A DNA stretch of 16,762 nt from Bacillota bacterium (GTDB lineage Bacteria; Bacillota; UBA4882; UBA8346). The stretch's first letter is position 1, and every line of letters begins with the position of its first letter. The notes under the pieces were generated by a model. It ran no database searches. It saw only the letters and a list, made by a program, of their open reading frames with translations, and was not told the DNA's origin. The stretch is from contig JAEYRX010000055.1 of assembly GCA_023435225.1 (NCBI GenBank), positions 1 through 16,762 of the forward strand. The letters are read 5' to 3'. Shown here piece by piece: positions 1 to 7,357 of this stretch. The position numbers and the translations under genes were made by a program.

Positions 1-105
1 AAGAATGATGGTTACCCTGGTATTAAAGTTTTATGGAGAGGTTTTCATCGTTTTTACAACTCCTTAGAAACTTTATCAGCATTGGATTTGTCCCCTTTTT
101 CTTAA
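1..105 (+). CDS. C-terminal fragment of an IS4/Tn5-like transposase (cut by window edge)
   Basis: Frame 1 is open from the first base to a TAA at 103-105, giving 34 residues that include PGIKVLWRGFHRFYNSLE. As I recall the IS4 (Tn5-like) transposases, a PGxKVLWRGxxRLxD-type segment lies close to the C-terminus, and this fragment ends about 15 residues after it, as expected. The rest of the gene lies outside the window, so I cannot tell whether the element is intact. I could not identify a terminal inverted repeat in the bases that follow. The family call rests on this short motif only; a chance reading frame is possible but less likely. Confidence 0.5.
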   Translation, partial: KNDGYPGIKVLWRGFHRFYNSLETLSALDLSPFS

Positions 106-402
106 AAAGATGTGGGTAATGGTAAGATCCCTTAAAGGGGATTCGCTGATCCGTTGTAGCTTAAGGACATAAAAAAAGAATGACAATAAGTAATTCAAAA
201 ACTTGAAAGCCTAATTGAGGATCGGTTAAATTGCTTGTAGAACTTTCCCAGCCCGGATACGGAGGTGAGATTGATTTTTTACTTTCAGCCCAGAGGTTTT
301 GAATTAGCTCAGTGTAGCTCCTGCTCTGGGCGATGAATTCGGGCGGCAATTAACAATATTTCTCAAGTTTGCCGGCGATAAGATATATCTCAATTGTTGG
401 TC
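106..402. other. Non-coding stretch with no recognised gene
   Basis: Between the transposase fragment and the 21-bp repeat array I see no supported gene. A 62-codon frame on the minus strand (161-349) has no recognisable motif and no clear ribosome binding site, and I treat it as chance. A short near-palindrome sits around 127-142 (ATCCCTT and AAGGGGAT). The distal end of the insertion sequence probably lies here, but I cannot place it. Confidence 0.4.
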
Positions 403-612
403 TATGATTTTTCTTCACGGTTATATGGTTTTCTTATGCGGTTTTATCATTTTTTCGTACGGTTTTATCGTTTTTTTATGATGTTCTATGATTTTTTCTT
501 GCGGTTCTTTGGTTTTTCCGTGCGGTTTTACGATTTTATCATGCGATTTTATTGTTTTTATATGGTATTCTATGGTTTTCTTGTGATGTTCTATGATTTT
601 CCAATGAAATTT
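403..612. repeat. Ten imperfect 21-bp tandem repeats
   Basis: Ten consecutive 21-bp units start at 403, 424, 445, 466, 487, 508, 529, 550, 571 and 592, with a shared pattern close to TATGRTTTTYTTRTGCGGTTY. There are no length changes between units, only substitutions. The plus strand is very T-rich. Because 21 is divisible by 3, one frame (394-621, TTG start) stays open and reads as heptads of the form Y-x-F-x-x-x-F, about 75 residues and almost entirely aromatic and hydrophobic. There is no clear ribosome binding site before the TTG, so translation is doubtful. This is not a CRISPR array, since there are no distinct spacers. It may be a minisatellite or the remains of a repeat-rich gene. Confidence 0.85.
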
Positions 613-633
613 TATAAATAAACAATATTACAT

Positions 634-664
634 AAAAAAATGCCCCAAAAATATTTTTGGGGCA
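634..664 (-). terminator. Perfect 24-bp palindrome with T-tract on the minus strand
   Basis: Positions 641-664 are a perfect palindrome with arms TGCCCCAAAAAT and ATTTTTGGGGCA. The plus strand has seven A residues just before it (634-640), so a minus-strand transcript would read GC-containing hairpin then UUUUUUU, the form of an intrinsic terminator. The plus-strand side continues GCTATTA and has no U-tract. No minus-strand gene is visible to its right before 2102, so what it terminates is unclear. Confidence 0.6.
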
Positions 665-715
665 GCTATTATATTTACTGCATGTATAATTGACCTATTA
701 AATTTTGGTGCAGAT

Positions 716-819
716 TAAAGCCAGACGTAATAGGAAACTAATGAATTCATTTCAACTTATTACAGCGGTAAATAAGATGAACTAAATTCTACTATTTACA
801 CTTTCTCATTCGGCTTTTG
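716..819 (+). repeat. Dispersed structured repeat, left copy (inverted relative to 16657-16760)
   Basis: This 104-bp block matches the reverse complement of 16657-16760 with six substitutions (at 738, 748, 750, 791, 800 and 806) and no gaps. The central 40 bases (751-790) are identical. The ends are complementary to each other (AAAGCC at 717-722, GGCTTT at 812-817). An internal hairpin, CTTATTAC with loop AGCG and GT(A)AATAAG, spans 756-776 and lies wholly in the identical core. Beyond 819 the two copies stay only loosely similar (TTTAGT at 853-858, TTATATAT at 866-873), suggesting an element of about 150 bp with one decayed end. A MITE-like or REP-like element, or a structured RNA, would fit. 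Confidence 0.85.
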
Positions 820-882
820 ATCGGCGTTTATTCAGCTACAAGAGAATTCATGTTTAGTCCCATGATTATATATTTCACCTAC

Positions 883-912
883 TTGCCCGATTGAGATTAA
901 AAGTATTATAAT
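883..912 (+). promoter_or_regulatory. Candidate sigma-A promoter of the nucleoid-associated protein gene
   Basis: TTGCCC at 883-888 and TATAAT at 907-912 are separated by 18 bases. The -10 is a perfect consensus and the -35 matches at four positions. Transcription would begin near 919 and leave a leader of about 38 bases before the ATG at 957. Called from sequence match only. Confidence 0.5.
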
Positions 913-956
913 AAATCCTCTAAAAGAAAACATTAAAAAGAAGACAAGGAGATACC

Positions 957-1967
957 ATGAGCAGTGAAATAAATATTAAGAGCGCCGTATTACATATTTT
1001 AGATAATAATGTTACTATGCCGGTATTATCAGACAAAGAAATGGAACTAGATAATGATACGTTAAGTTTTTTAGAAAATATCATTAATAAGGCGTTTAAC
1101 GATGACAACTTGAAAAATGCCAAATTCAGCTATGAGAGTGCGATTGAAGAACTATTTTTGCAATTAACCAAAAAAGACCTCACTTTTATTGATTTTACCA
1201 AAAAAATAGCCGGGGATTTGTTTTCACTTATGTTGAGCAATCCCGGTATTAGCGGGGCGGATTTGATTTGCTCCGACTTCAAGTTTAATGATAATAACTA
1301 TATAGGTATTTTCAAACTAAACTATAAAAACAACTATATTCATTTTGTCAAATATGAAGATGACACCAATATCAATGTCCTTGTCAAACAGAAAACGGTC
1401 TTGCCAAATGAAAACCAAAAGGTAGAAGAATGTATTTTAATTAATACCAATAATTTAGCTATTCAATTAATTGAAAAGGAGTATGAGATAGATGGGGAGA
1501 AAATACCGTATCTGTCTCAAGTCTTCCTGAAATGCGAGGATGAATTATCCACTGCCCAGAAAGTCAAAATTATCGGTAAGACCGCCCAAAAACTTAGTAA
1601 AAAGTATTATGATAAAGAATTCGATAATATTGCCCGACTGAATCAAGCTATTGCCGAAAATATTGAGGAGATAAATGCTATTGATATTGAGGAAATTGCT
1701 CGGGAAACTTTTGCCGATAACCGGCAAATTCAGGCGGAATACTTAAATGAAATTCAGAATGCCGGTATCAAAGAGAAAGAAATACATTTACCCGAAAAAA
1801 TAGCTGAACGGAAGTTTAAAACCCATAAAATTAAAACCGATACCGGGATCGAGATTAATTTCCCGTCTATATTTTATAACAAAAAGGATAAGATTGAGTT
1901 TCTTAACAATCCTGATGGCTCGATTTCGATCATAATTAGAAACGTAAATAAAATAACAAATAAATGA
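957..1967 (+). CDS. 37-kDa nucleoid-associated protein (NdpA family)
   Basis: The 336-residue protein resembles the nucleoid-associated protein family typified by E. coli YejK/NdpA (PF04245), whose members are about 335 residues long, so it looks complete. The features used are the N-terminal INIKSAVLHILDN segment, the central hydrophobic strand DNNYIGIFKLNYKNNYIHFV and the NGFP-like region replaced here by a basic C-terminal part rich in Lys. Members associate with DNA or the nucleoid; their exact role is poorly defined and phage- or plasmid-borne versions exist. There is no signal peptide or membrane segment. The start is supported by AAGGAGATACC just before the ATG, and a strong hairpin terminator follows at 2027-2070. 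It stands alone with its own promoter. A and T at third codon positions are even more frequent here than in genes to the right, which could indicate separate ancestry. Confidence 0.75.
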   Translation: MSSEINIKSAVLHILDNNVTMPVLSDKEMELDNDTLSFLENIINKAFNDDNLKNAKFSYESAIEELFLQLTKKDLTFIDFTKKIAGDLFSLMLSNPGISGADLICSDFKFNDNNYIGIFKLNYKNNYIHFVKYEDDTNINVLVKQKTVLPNENQKVEECILINTNNLAIQLIEKEYEIDGEKIPYLSQVFLKCEDELSTAQKVKIIGKTAQKLSKKYYDKEFDNIARLNQAIAENIEEINAIDIEEIARETFADNRQIQAEYLNEIQNAGIKEKEIHLPEKIAERKFKTHKIKTDTGIEINFPSIFYNKKDKIEFLNNPDGSISIIIRNVNKITNK

Positions 1968-2026
1968 ACTATTGCTACATCTTTATATGGTTTTGCGAGT
2001 AAAAAGATATGTAATTATTTGAAATG

Positions 2027-2070
2027 AAAGCCTCTGGAGTTTACAAGAAAGTAAACTCCAGAGGCTTTTT
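2027..2070 (+). terminator. Strong rho-independent terminator shared by converging genes
   Basis: A perfect 18-bp stem is formed by 2027-2044 (AAAGCCTCTGGAGTTTAC) and 2051-2068, with the six-base loop AAGAAA, and is followed by TTTTT on the plus strand. It lies 60 bases after the nucleoid-associated protein gene and 32 bases after the stop of the minus-strand NHL gene. It serves the plus strand best; the minus-strand U-tract is shorter, so it is only partly bidirectional. Confidence 0.9.
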
Positions 2071-2101
2071 ATGCATTTAAAATACTACCTTAATTATAAA
2101 C

Positions 2102-3229
2102 TCATTTTACTTTTCGGATACGGTTACTCTTGAGATCAGCAATATAAACAATCCCACTGGAATCAACTGCGATACCACTCGGTTCGTCCAATTGAGCAGT
2201 AATAGCAGCAATATTATCTCCATTATAACCATTGGTTCCTGTTCCTGCAATTGTAGTGATATTACCACTGGTATCTATTTTTCGAACCCGAGCATTGTCA
2301 CAATCAGTAATAAAAACATTCCCGTTGGGATCAACAAAAACGCTATTTGGGTAACTAAGTTGAGCAGTAGTAGCGTCAATATTATCTCCATTATACCCAC
2401 CGGTTATAGTCCCGGCAATTGTATAGATTTTGCCGGTGGTTTTATCTATTTTTCGAATGCGATTATTGCTGGAATCAGCAATATAAACATTCCCAAAAGA
2501 GTCAACCGCAACTCCATTTGGATGATCCAGTTCAGCGGTTGTAGCGACAATGTCATCTCCATTATAACCAGTGGTGTTAGTTCCGGCAATTGTATAGATT
2601 TTATTGTTAGTTATATCTATTTTTCGAATGCGATTATTGCCGGAATCAGCAATATATACATTCCCGCTATTATCAACTGCGACCCCTTTTGGGGCAAGCA
2701 GTTGCGCTGTTATAGCGTCAATATCATCTCCATTATAACCAAAATCCGCTGTTCCAGCGATTGTACTTATTTTACCAGTGAACTTTTCTATTTTTCGAAT
2801 CCGATGGCACTCAGCAATGTAAATATTTCCGTTAGTATCAACAGCCACCCCGTTTGGGGCAAGCAGTTGAGCTGTTGTAGGTTCGATATTATCTCCATTA
2901 TAACCCGAATCTCCCGTTCCAGCTAATGTAGTGATATTACCACTCAAGTCTACTTTTCGGATGCGATTATTGTTGGTATCGGCAATATAAACATTTCCGA
3001 AGGAGTCAACTGCAACACCATTCGGATGATCCAATTGGGCAGTAGTAGCAGCAATATTATCTCCATTATAATCATCGATACCAGTCCCGGCGATTGTAGT
3101 AATAAGTGGGCTATCAGTTCCATCATCGTCGTTGTTACCACCGCCACTACTTCCTCCACCACCACAACCAGCTAAAATGATAACTGAAAATAAGCAGAGG
3201 ATAAAAAGTACATAAATTGATTTTTTCAT
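2102..3229 (-). CDS. NHL-repeat beta-propeller lipoprotein
   Basis: The 375-residue protein begins with a lipoprotein signal peptide: MKK, a hydrophobic stretch, and the lipobox L19-A20-G21-C22. A Gly/Ser/Asn/Asp-rich linker (about 23-40) leads from the lipid anchor to the domain. The remainder is six NHL-type repeats of 55-57 residues, each with the pattern TIAGTGxxGYNGD, AQLxxPxGVAVDxxGNVYIAD and NRIRKID. Six such blades would close into one beta-propeller, usually a binding platform, although some NHL proteins are lyases or hydrolases; no catalytic motif is obvious. It should sit on the outer face of the cytoplasmic membrane. GGGAGGCTGTTTATG gives a clear ribosome binding site and start. 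The gene stands alone and faces the nucleoid-associated protein gene. The partner or ligand cannot be inferred. Confidence 0.9.
   Translation of the reverse strand: MKKSIYVLFILCLFSVIILAGCGGGGSSGGGNNDDDGTDSPLITTIAGTGIDDYNGDNIAATTAQLDHPNGVAVDSFGNVYIADTNNNRIRKVDLSGNITTLAGTGDSGYNGDNIEPTTAQLLAPNGVAVDTNGNIYIAECHRIRKIEKFTGKISTIAGTADFGYNGDDIDAITAQLLAPKGVAVDNSGNVYIADSGNNRIRKIDITNNKIYTIAGTNTTGYNGDDIVATTAELDHPNGVAVDSFGNVYIADSSNNRIRKIDKTTGKIYTIAGTITGGYNGDNIDATTAQLSYPNSVFVDPNGNVFITDCDNARVRKIDTSGNITTIAGTGTNGYNGDNIAAITAQLDEPSGIAVDSSGIVYIADLKSNRIRKVK
2213..3070 (-). repeat. Tandem coding repeat of 165-171 bp inside the NHL gene
   Basis: The block ATTATCTCCATTATA (plus strand; it encodes YNGDN on the minus strand) recurs at 2213, 2381, 2552, 2723, 2888 and 3056 with one or two changes. 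The spacings are 168, 171, 171, 165 and 168 bp. Nearby blocks encoding IRKI and VYIAD recur in step. All spacings are multiples of three, so units can be gained or lost without breaking the frame. Confidence 0.9.
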
Positions 3230-3245
3230 AAACAGCCTCCCAAAA

Positions 3246-3270
3246 TTGGTAACTTTCTTCAGTTTACCAA
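3246..3270 (-). promoter_or_regulatory. Leader hairpin before the NHL lipoprotein gene
   Basis: On the minus strand TTGGTAA and TTACCAA form a 7-bp stem that can extend with one bulge. It ends about 7 bases before the GGGAGG ribosome binding site, so it lies in the 5' leader and could affect mRNA stability or translation. It has no U-tract and I do not read it as a terminator. A TTGACA sits further upstream on the same strand (around 3298-3303), but no good -10 lies at proper spacing. Confidence 0.35.
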
Positions 3271-3435
3271 AAAACGGACAATATTACCAGTAAATTATGT
3301 CAAAATTTCCGATTTCCGATTAATATTACATAAATAAAGAGTGGCAGAAAGTGATTAAATAATTGTTAAAGATTAGTCAAATATTTCCGATATATACATT
3401 ATGTAGCCAAAATTTATCGGAAAGGTAGTGGAAAA

Positions 3436-4554
3436 ATGGCTAAAAAAGCCGGCTTATTAATTGGTATTATTCTGGTTATCTTGATTATCGCGGCAATCTT
3501 TCTCGTATTTGGGTTGAAGGTATTTGAGAAAAAACCGATCACCATCGGCGCAATTCTTACTATGACGGGTCCGGTAAGCGGTTCCGCTATCGAACTAAGG
3601 GACGGATTAAATTTAGCGGTGGAAGAAGTTAATTCACAAGGCGGTATTAATGGCCGGAAAGTCAATCTAATAGTTGAAGATTGTAAAATAGATCCCGAAG
3701 CAGCAAAAACTGTTTTTCAAAAAATAGAAAAAGCATTTCATCCCGATTTATATCTGACAATGCTCAGCCCATTAGTAATTGCTTTGGCCCCGCTGGCAGA
3801 AGAAAATAAAGTTCCGTTAACCTCACCGCTTGTTACAGGTTCCAATAAGGTTATAATTGAAGGAAAAAAATGGGTCTTTAGAACTTGTGCGCCGGCAGAT
3901 ATTGAAGTACCGACAGCGATTAACATCTTGAAGGAGAAAGGCATCCAAAACGTAGGTGTTATTTACCAAAATGACGCATTCGGTCAAACCGTCCAAAAAC
4001 CTTTTGAATCGGAATTCACCAAAATTGGCGGTACGGTTTTGACGGCGCCTTTTGAAAGTGATGCTAAGGATTTTCGAAATCAAATTTCCGAATTATTGAA
4101 TACGGAGGCAGTGTATTTGGTGGGGCTTCCGAATAATCTTGAGCCATTAATCAAGCAATTAAGAGAACTCCAATATAAAGGGGTAATCGTTTCCACATCG
4201 GTCGCCGCACAGCCGGCCATTAGAAATCTACCGGATGCAAACGGAGTTTATGTAGCGGCCCAATTTTGTTATAACTCAAATTTCAGTATGGCGAACCGGC
4301 TGAAAGAAAAATATGAATCGCGATATAACAAACCATTTAACCATGAGGCCGGATATGGTTATGACTCTATCAGGATGCTGGCGGGGTTATTGGATAACCG
4401 GCCAGTCTCCCGTGAGAGCATCCGGGAGGCGATGGAGGCTGAATTTACCTATTCAGGTGTTTTCGGAAATCTGAATAAGGAAAACGGCAGTCATGACTTG
4501 TCTCCAGCTTTATATCCAGCCCAAATTATCAATGGAGAATTGGTTTTTGAATAA
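3436..4554 (+). CDS. Membrane-anchored branched-chain-amino-acid-type solute-binding protein (LivK-like)
   Basis: The 372-residue protein belongs to the periplasmic-binding-protein type I family used by branched-chain amino acid, amide and urea ABC transporters (Peripla_BP_6/LivK). The first domain carries ITIGAILTMTGPVSGSA, GLNLAVEEVNSQGGINGRKV and VEDCKIDPEAA (about 35-95); VGVIYQNDAFGQ begins the next part near 175. The N-terminus (about 6-30) is a long hydrophobic helix without a lipobox cysteine, so it is probably an uncleaved anchor holding the domain outside the cell. GGAAAGGTAGTGG precedes the ATG. No permease or ATPase gene is nearby. The next gene, 100 bp downstream on the same strand, is a chemoreceptor, which suggests that this protein presents a ligand for sensing instead of, or as well as, uptake. 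The ligand is unknown. Confidence 0.85.
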   Translation: MAKKAGLLIGIILVILIIAAIFLVFGLKVFEKKPITIGAILTMTGPVSGSAIELRDGLNLAVEEVNSQGGINGRKVNLIVEDCKIDPEAAKTVFQKIEKAFHPDLYLTMLSPLVIALAPLAEENKVPLTSPLVTGSNKVIIEGKKWVFRTCAPADIEVPTAINILKEKGIQNVGVIYQNDAFGQTVQKPFESEFTKIGGTVLTAPFESDAKDFRNQISELLNTEAVYLVGLPNNLEPLIKQLRELQYKGVIVSTSVAAQPAIRNLPDANGVYVAAQFCYNSNFSMANRLKEKYESRYNKPFNHEAGYGYDSIRMLAGLLDNRPVSRESIREAMEAEFTYSGVFGNLNKENGSHDLSPALYPAQIINGELVFE

Positions 4555-4574
4555 ATCTTTATAAGGAAATTCCG

Positions 4575-4605
4575 GAGGCGCAAAAATCAGTTTTATTTGC
4601 GCCTC
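4575..4605 (+). terminator. Hairpin between solute-binding protein and chemoreceptor genes
   Basis: GAGGCGCAAA (4575-4584) pairs perfectly with TTTGCGCCTC (4596-4605) around an 11-base loop, 21 bases after the upstream stop codon. The bases that follow are TTATCTTAATAAT, a poor U-tract. It may act as a weak or partial terminator, or as a 3'-end stabiliser that sets different levels of the two gene products. Confidence 0.5.
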
Positions 4606-4654
4606 TTATCTTAATAATACTATCGGAATCTGGTCCTGAAGGAGAATGAGTGAT

Positions 4655-6775
4655 ATGCGACTTAACTTCTTTTCAGTAGTTCAAAACATATTCAAAAGTA
4701 TCTCGATCCGGAATAAACTACTCTTTTTTTTCTTACTTATTTCCTTATTACCCATAATGCTAATCGGCTTTTTCTCGTATTCCCAGGCAAAACAAGCGAT
4801 AGTTAAAAAAATCTCCCAATACTCGCTGGATATGGTAATGTATAATCAAATTAATCTAGGAAAAGATTTAAAGACATATGAAGATATTACCTCCCAATTT
4901 ATAGTTAAAGAAGAACTTAATCAGCTTCTAAAAGATTATTCTAGAAATTCCGAAAATGAAGATCTATTAAACCAAAACTTTGCAGCGGCTTTGAAAGAAT
5001 ATGTAGCCGGAAATCAAACTATCCGTAATGTAATTTTTATTAGTGAATCCAGAGGGGGCAAAGATTTCTTAACAATCGGAAAAACGCTTCCCAAAGATTT
5101 TTCGAAAACTATTCGCAATACTCAATTTTTTAAAGACGTTATAAAAACTAACGGTAAGAATCTCTGGTCCTCCGCCGTCAAGCTGGGAACCGAAAACGGC
5201 AATTATGATGTATTATTGGGCCGGAGAATCAAGGATTTTTCCACCGGAAAGCCGTTGGGAGTATTTTTGATTGTAATTGATGAAAATGCCTTGGATAATG
5301 CGATTAACAGTAATTTATTCAGTCTAAACGCTAATAATTATACCTTGGATACAATTAAAACTAATTATGCTCTAATTATTGATCATAAAGGCAATATCAT
5401 CTCCAGCCGTTTTAAAGAAATTATCGGTAAAAACATTACCGAATTAGTGTCTAATAAAAAATCGCTGGAGAAGATGTTTAACAGTATAAGCGACAAAGGA
5501 GAATTTGATAATAGGATTGCCAACAAGCCGGTATTAGTTACTTATCATGCCGTCGGCGGCCGCGGCTGGTTTTTATTAAGTATCGCCCCTGTTTCGTTTC
5601 TCTATGCGGAGATCGGAATCTTACGATTTATAATTTTATTATTAGCGCTGGGAATTGCCTTCATAGCCGCTTTGGTTGGTTTTTGGATTTCCGATACTAT
5701 TTCGGTGCCGTTAAAAGACATGGTGACTGTAATGAAGCAAGCTGAAAATGGTTTATTGACTATAAGAGTAAAAGTGAGCAGAAATGATGAAATTGGATTT
5801 TTAGGGACCAGTTTTAATCATATGCTTGACAAGATCAGCACTCTTATTAACAATACCAAACAAACAATCAAAACAGTATCTGAACAAAGCCTTGTATTAA
5901 AAGATAGCGCCAACCAATCGGCTGAAACTTCGGAAATAGTTGCAGCTGCAATGGAGCAGATCAGCCAGGGTACAATGGAACAAACCGGTGAAGCTGAGAA
6001 AACCTCCACTCAAATGAATAATTTGGCCAAGGAAATTGATTCCGTAGTATCCAAAGCAAATGAAGTTGAAGAAATCACTGGTTCTATCAGAGATTTAAGT
6101 TATCAATCCAAAGATGTAATCCAGCTATTAATCCAAAAAGCCCGGGAAACTGATGAGATCACTAAAGCTATAACTGAGAATACTAATGAATTAAATGTCA
6201 GTATGGAAAAGATCCGTGAGGTCACTGATGTTATTTCCGGAATCACAGAACAAACCAATTTATTGGCATTAAACGCAGCGATCGAAGCGGCCCGGGCCGG
6301 AGAGTCGGGACGAGGATTTGCCGTTGTTGCAGATGAAATTAATAAACTGGCCAATCAGTCACGGGATGCTGCCAAAACAATCGATAATATAATAAGAACA
6401 ATCCAAGACCAGACTTTGATTTCCACCCAAACTTCCGCTCAAGCCCACCAAATTGTAGAGGAACAGATGAATGCGGTTTCTTCGACCCGGGATTCTTTTG
6501 ATGAAATAATAATCGCTATGGATAATATCATTGAAAAAATTATGGAAATGATTAATACAATTAAAACAATAAATCATTTTAAAGAACAAACCATTAGTTC
6601 CATTATGGCTATTAGCGCTGTTTCAGAAGAAACCGCAGCTTCCAGTCAGGAAGTATCGGCTTCATCTGAAGAACAAACCGTCATTGCCGACCAGGTAAAA
6701 GATTTAGCCGAGAAGTTACACAGTTTGGCGGAAAGTCTGGTGGAGATTACCAATACTTTTATCATTGAAGAATAA
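4655..6775 (+). CDS. Methyl-accepting chemotaxis protein with dCache-like sensor
   Basis: This is a transmembrane chemoreceptor of about 706 residues. Numbered from the upstream ATG at 4646, TM1 is about 24-45, the extracellular sensor about 46-320 (size and pattern fit a double Cache domain), TM2 about 325-348, HAMP about 350-402 (P355, DEIG at 381-384), and the cytoplasmic coiled-coil signalling domain follows to the end. The hairpin tip that binds CheA/CheW is intact near 535-571, with EQTNLLALNAAIEAARAGE and GFAVVADEI. A methylation-type segment, EETAASSQEV, is at 661-670. There is no C-terminal CheR-tethering pentapeptide. I prefer the ATG at 4655, because AAGGAG (4639-4644) is only one base from the ATG at 4646 but ten from this one. 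The partner solute-binding protein gene lies directly upstream. No other che gene is in the window. Confidence 0.92.
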   Translation: MRLNFFSVVQNIFKSISIRNKLLFFFLLISLLPIMLIGFFSYSQAKQAIVKKISQYSLDMVMYNQINLGKDLKTYEDITSQFIVKEELNQLLKDYSRNSENEDLLNQNFAAALKEYVAGNQTIRNVIFISESRGGKDFLTIGKTLPKDFSKTIRNTQFFKDVIKTNGKNLWSSAVKLGTENGNYDVLLGRRIKDFSTGKPLGVFLIVIDENALDNAINSNLFSLNANNYTLDTIKTNYALIIDHKGNIISSRFKEIIGKNITELVSNKKSLEKMFNSISDKGEFDNRIANKPVLVTYHAVGGRGWFLLSIAPVSFLYAEIGILRFIILLLALGIAFIAALVGFWISDTISVPLKDMVTVMKQAENGLLTIRVKVSRNDEIGFLGTSFNHMLDKISTLINNTKQTIKTVSEQSLVLKDSANQSAETSEIVAAAMEQISQGTMEQTGEAEKTSTQMNNLAKEIDSVVSKANEVEEITGSIRDLSYQSKDVIQLLIQKARETDEITKAITENTNELNVSMEKIREVTDVISGITEQTNLLALNAAIEAARAGESGRGFAVVADEINKLANQSRDAAKTIDNIIRTIQDQTLISTQTSAQAHQIVEEQMNAVSSTRDSFDEIIIAMDNIIEKIMEMINTIKTINHFKEQTISSIMAISAVSEETAASSQEVSASSEEQTVIADQVKDLAEKLHSLAESLVEITNTFIIEE

Positions 6776-6787
6776 AGATTATCGATG

Positions 6788-7159
6788 TTAATATGTAAAA
6801 TCCAATTCAACCGGGATTGTTTGGTCGGCGGTTTTTTCTTTAGCATCATTAGAGATATAACCGGAGAGGAAAGTGCAGACCAAGTAATATTTTTTACCTT
6901 TTTCACCGGCGATATGGTCACGTTTGTTAAGGATAAAATAGACGTCGGAATTTTCTTTATCACCGGAACTGGTAACACCGGCAGCATCATATGAGTTATC
7001 TCTGGTTAAAGTTTTAGTTTTAGTAATCTTACCGGCTATTTCTTCTTTATAAACCAGTTCTTTGGTAGCTGTGTAATAAATAGGTTCTACTGCTGAAACA
7101 ATACTTGTTACCATGAAAACAAACACGAGGATAATAACGATTCTATAAAGGTTTTTCAT
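6788..7159 (-). CDS. Small exported protein of unknown function
   Basis: This 123-residue protein is not one I recognise. It starts with a typical Sec signal peptide: MKNLYR, a hydrophobic core to about residue 19, and a likely cleavage after V-S-A (residue 23). The mature part of about 100 residues is Lys-, Thr- and Asp-rich, contains a single cysteine (in KKYYLVCTF), and looks beta-rich. No lipobox or sorting signal is seen, so it is probably released or loosely wall-associated. AAAGGGGGATC before the ATG is a good ribosome binding site, and a candidate promoter lies at 7214-7242. Its stop is only 12 bp from the stop of the chemoreceptor gene, so the two converge with no clear terminator between them. 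Confidence 0.8.
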   Translation of the reverse strand: MKNLYRIVIILVFVFMVTSIVSAVEPIYYTATKELVYKEEIAGKITKTKTLTRDNSYDAAGVTSSGDKENSDVYFILNKRDHIAGEKGKKYYLVCTFLSGYISNDAKEKTADQTIPVELDFTY

Positions 7160-7213
7160 TTTGATCCCCCTTTAATTTAATTTTACTCAATGATGGTTTA
7201 TTGCCATATTTTG

Positions 7214-7242
7214 ATTTTACCATGAAAATGGCATGAGTCCAA
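7214..7242 (-). promoter_or_regulatory. Candidate promoter of the small exported protein gene
   Basis: Read on the minus strand, TTGGAC (7242-7237) and TAAAAT (7219-7214) are separated by 17 bases. The -10 matches five of six consensus positions and the -35 is weak. The leader would be about 48 bases. Confidence 0.35.
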
Positions 7243-7357
7243 TCTATAGTAATGAGAAAGCTGTTTCAACCAGATTTGCGAGAATCATTTATATGCTTTT
7301 AGCATCGGTTTAGTAGGGGGAATATATTAGAGTTTCCTTATTATTTAATTCTCATTT

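Noticed and set aside
161..349. 62-codon minus-strand frame
   Set aside because: It has no recognisable family, no clear ribosome binding site and no conserved feature visible.
403..612. CRISPR array
   Set aside because: The 21-bp units are contiguous with no unique spacers, and no cas genes are nearby.
2192..2926. A 244-codon open frame on the plus strand, antisense to the NHL gene
   Set aside because: It is open only because the NHL repeat periods are multiples of three and lack stops in that frame. The translation is Ser/Ile/Asn-rich with no motif and no ribosome binding site.
5818..6589. Several minus-strand frames within the chemoreceptor gene
   Set aside because: They are shadows of a clearly coding, motif-rich plus-strand gene.
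6785..6994. 69-codon plus-strand frame after the chemoreceptor
   Set aside because: It lies wholly opposite the exported protein gene, which has a signal peptide, ribosome binding site and promoter. This frame has none.
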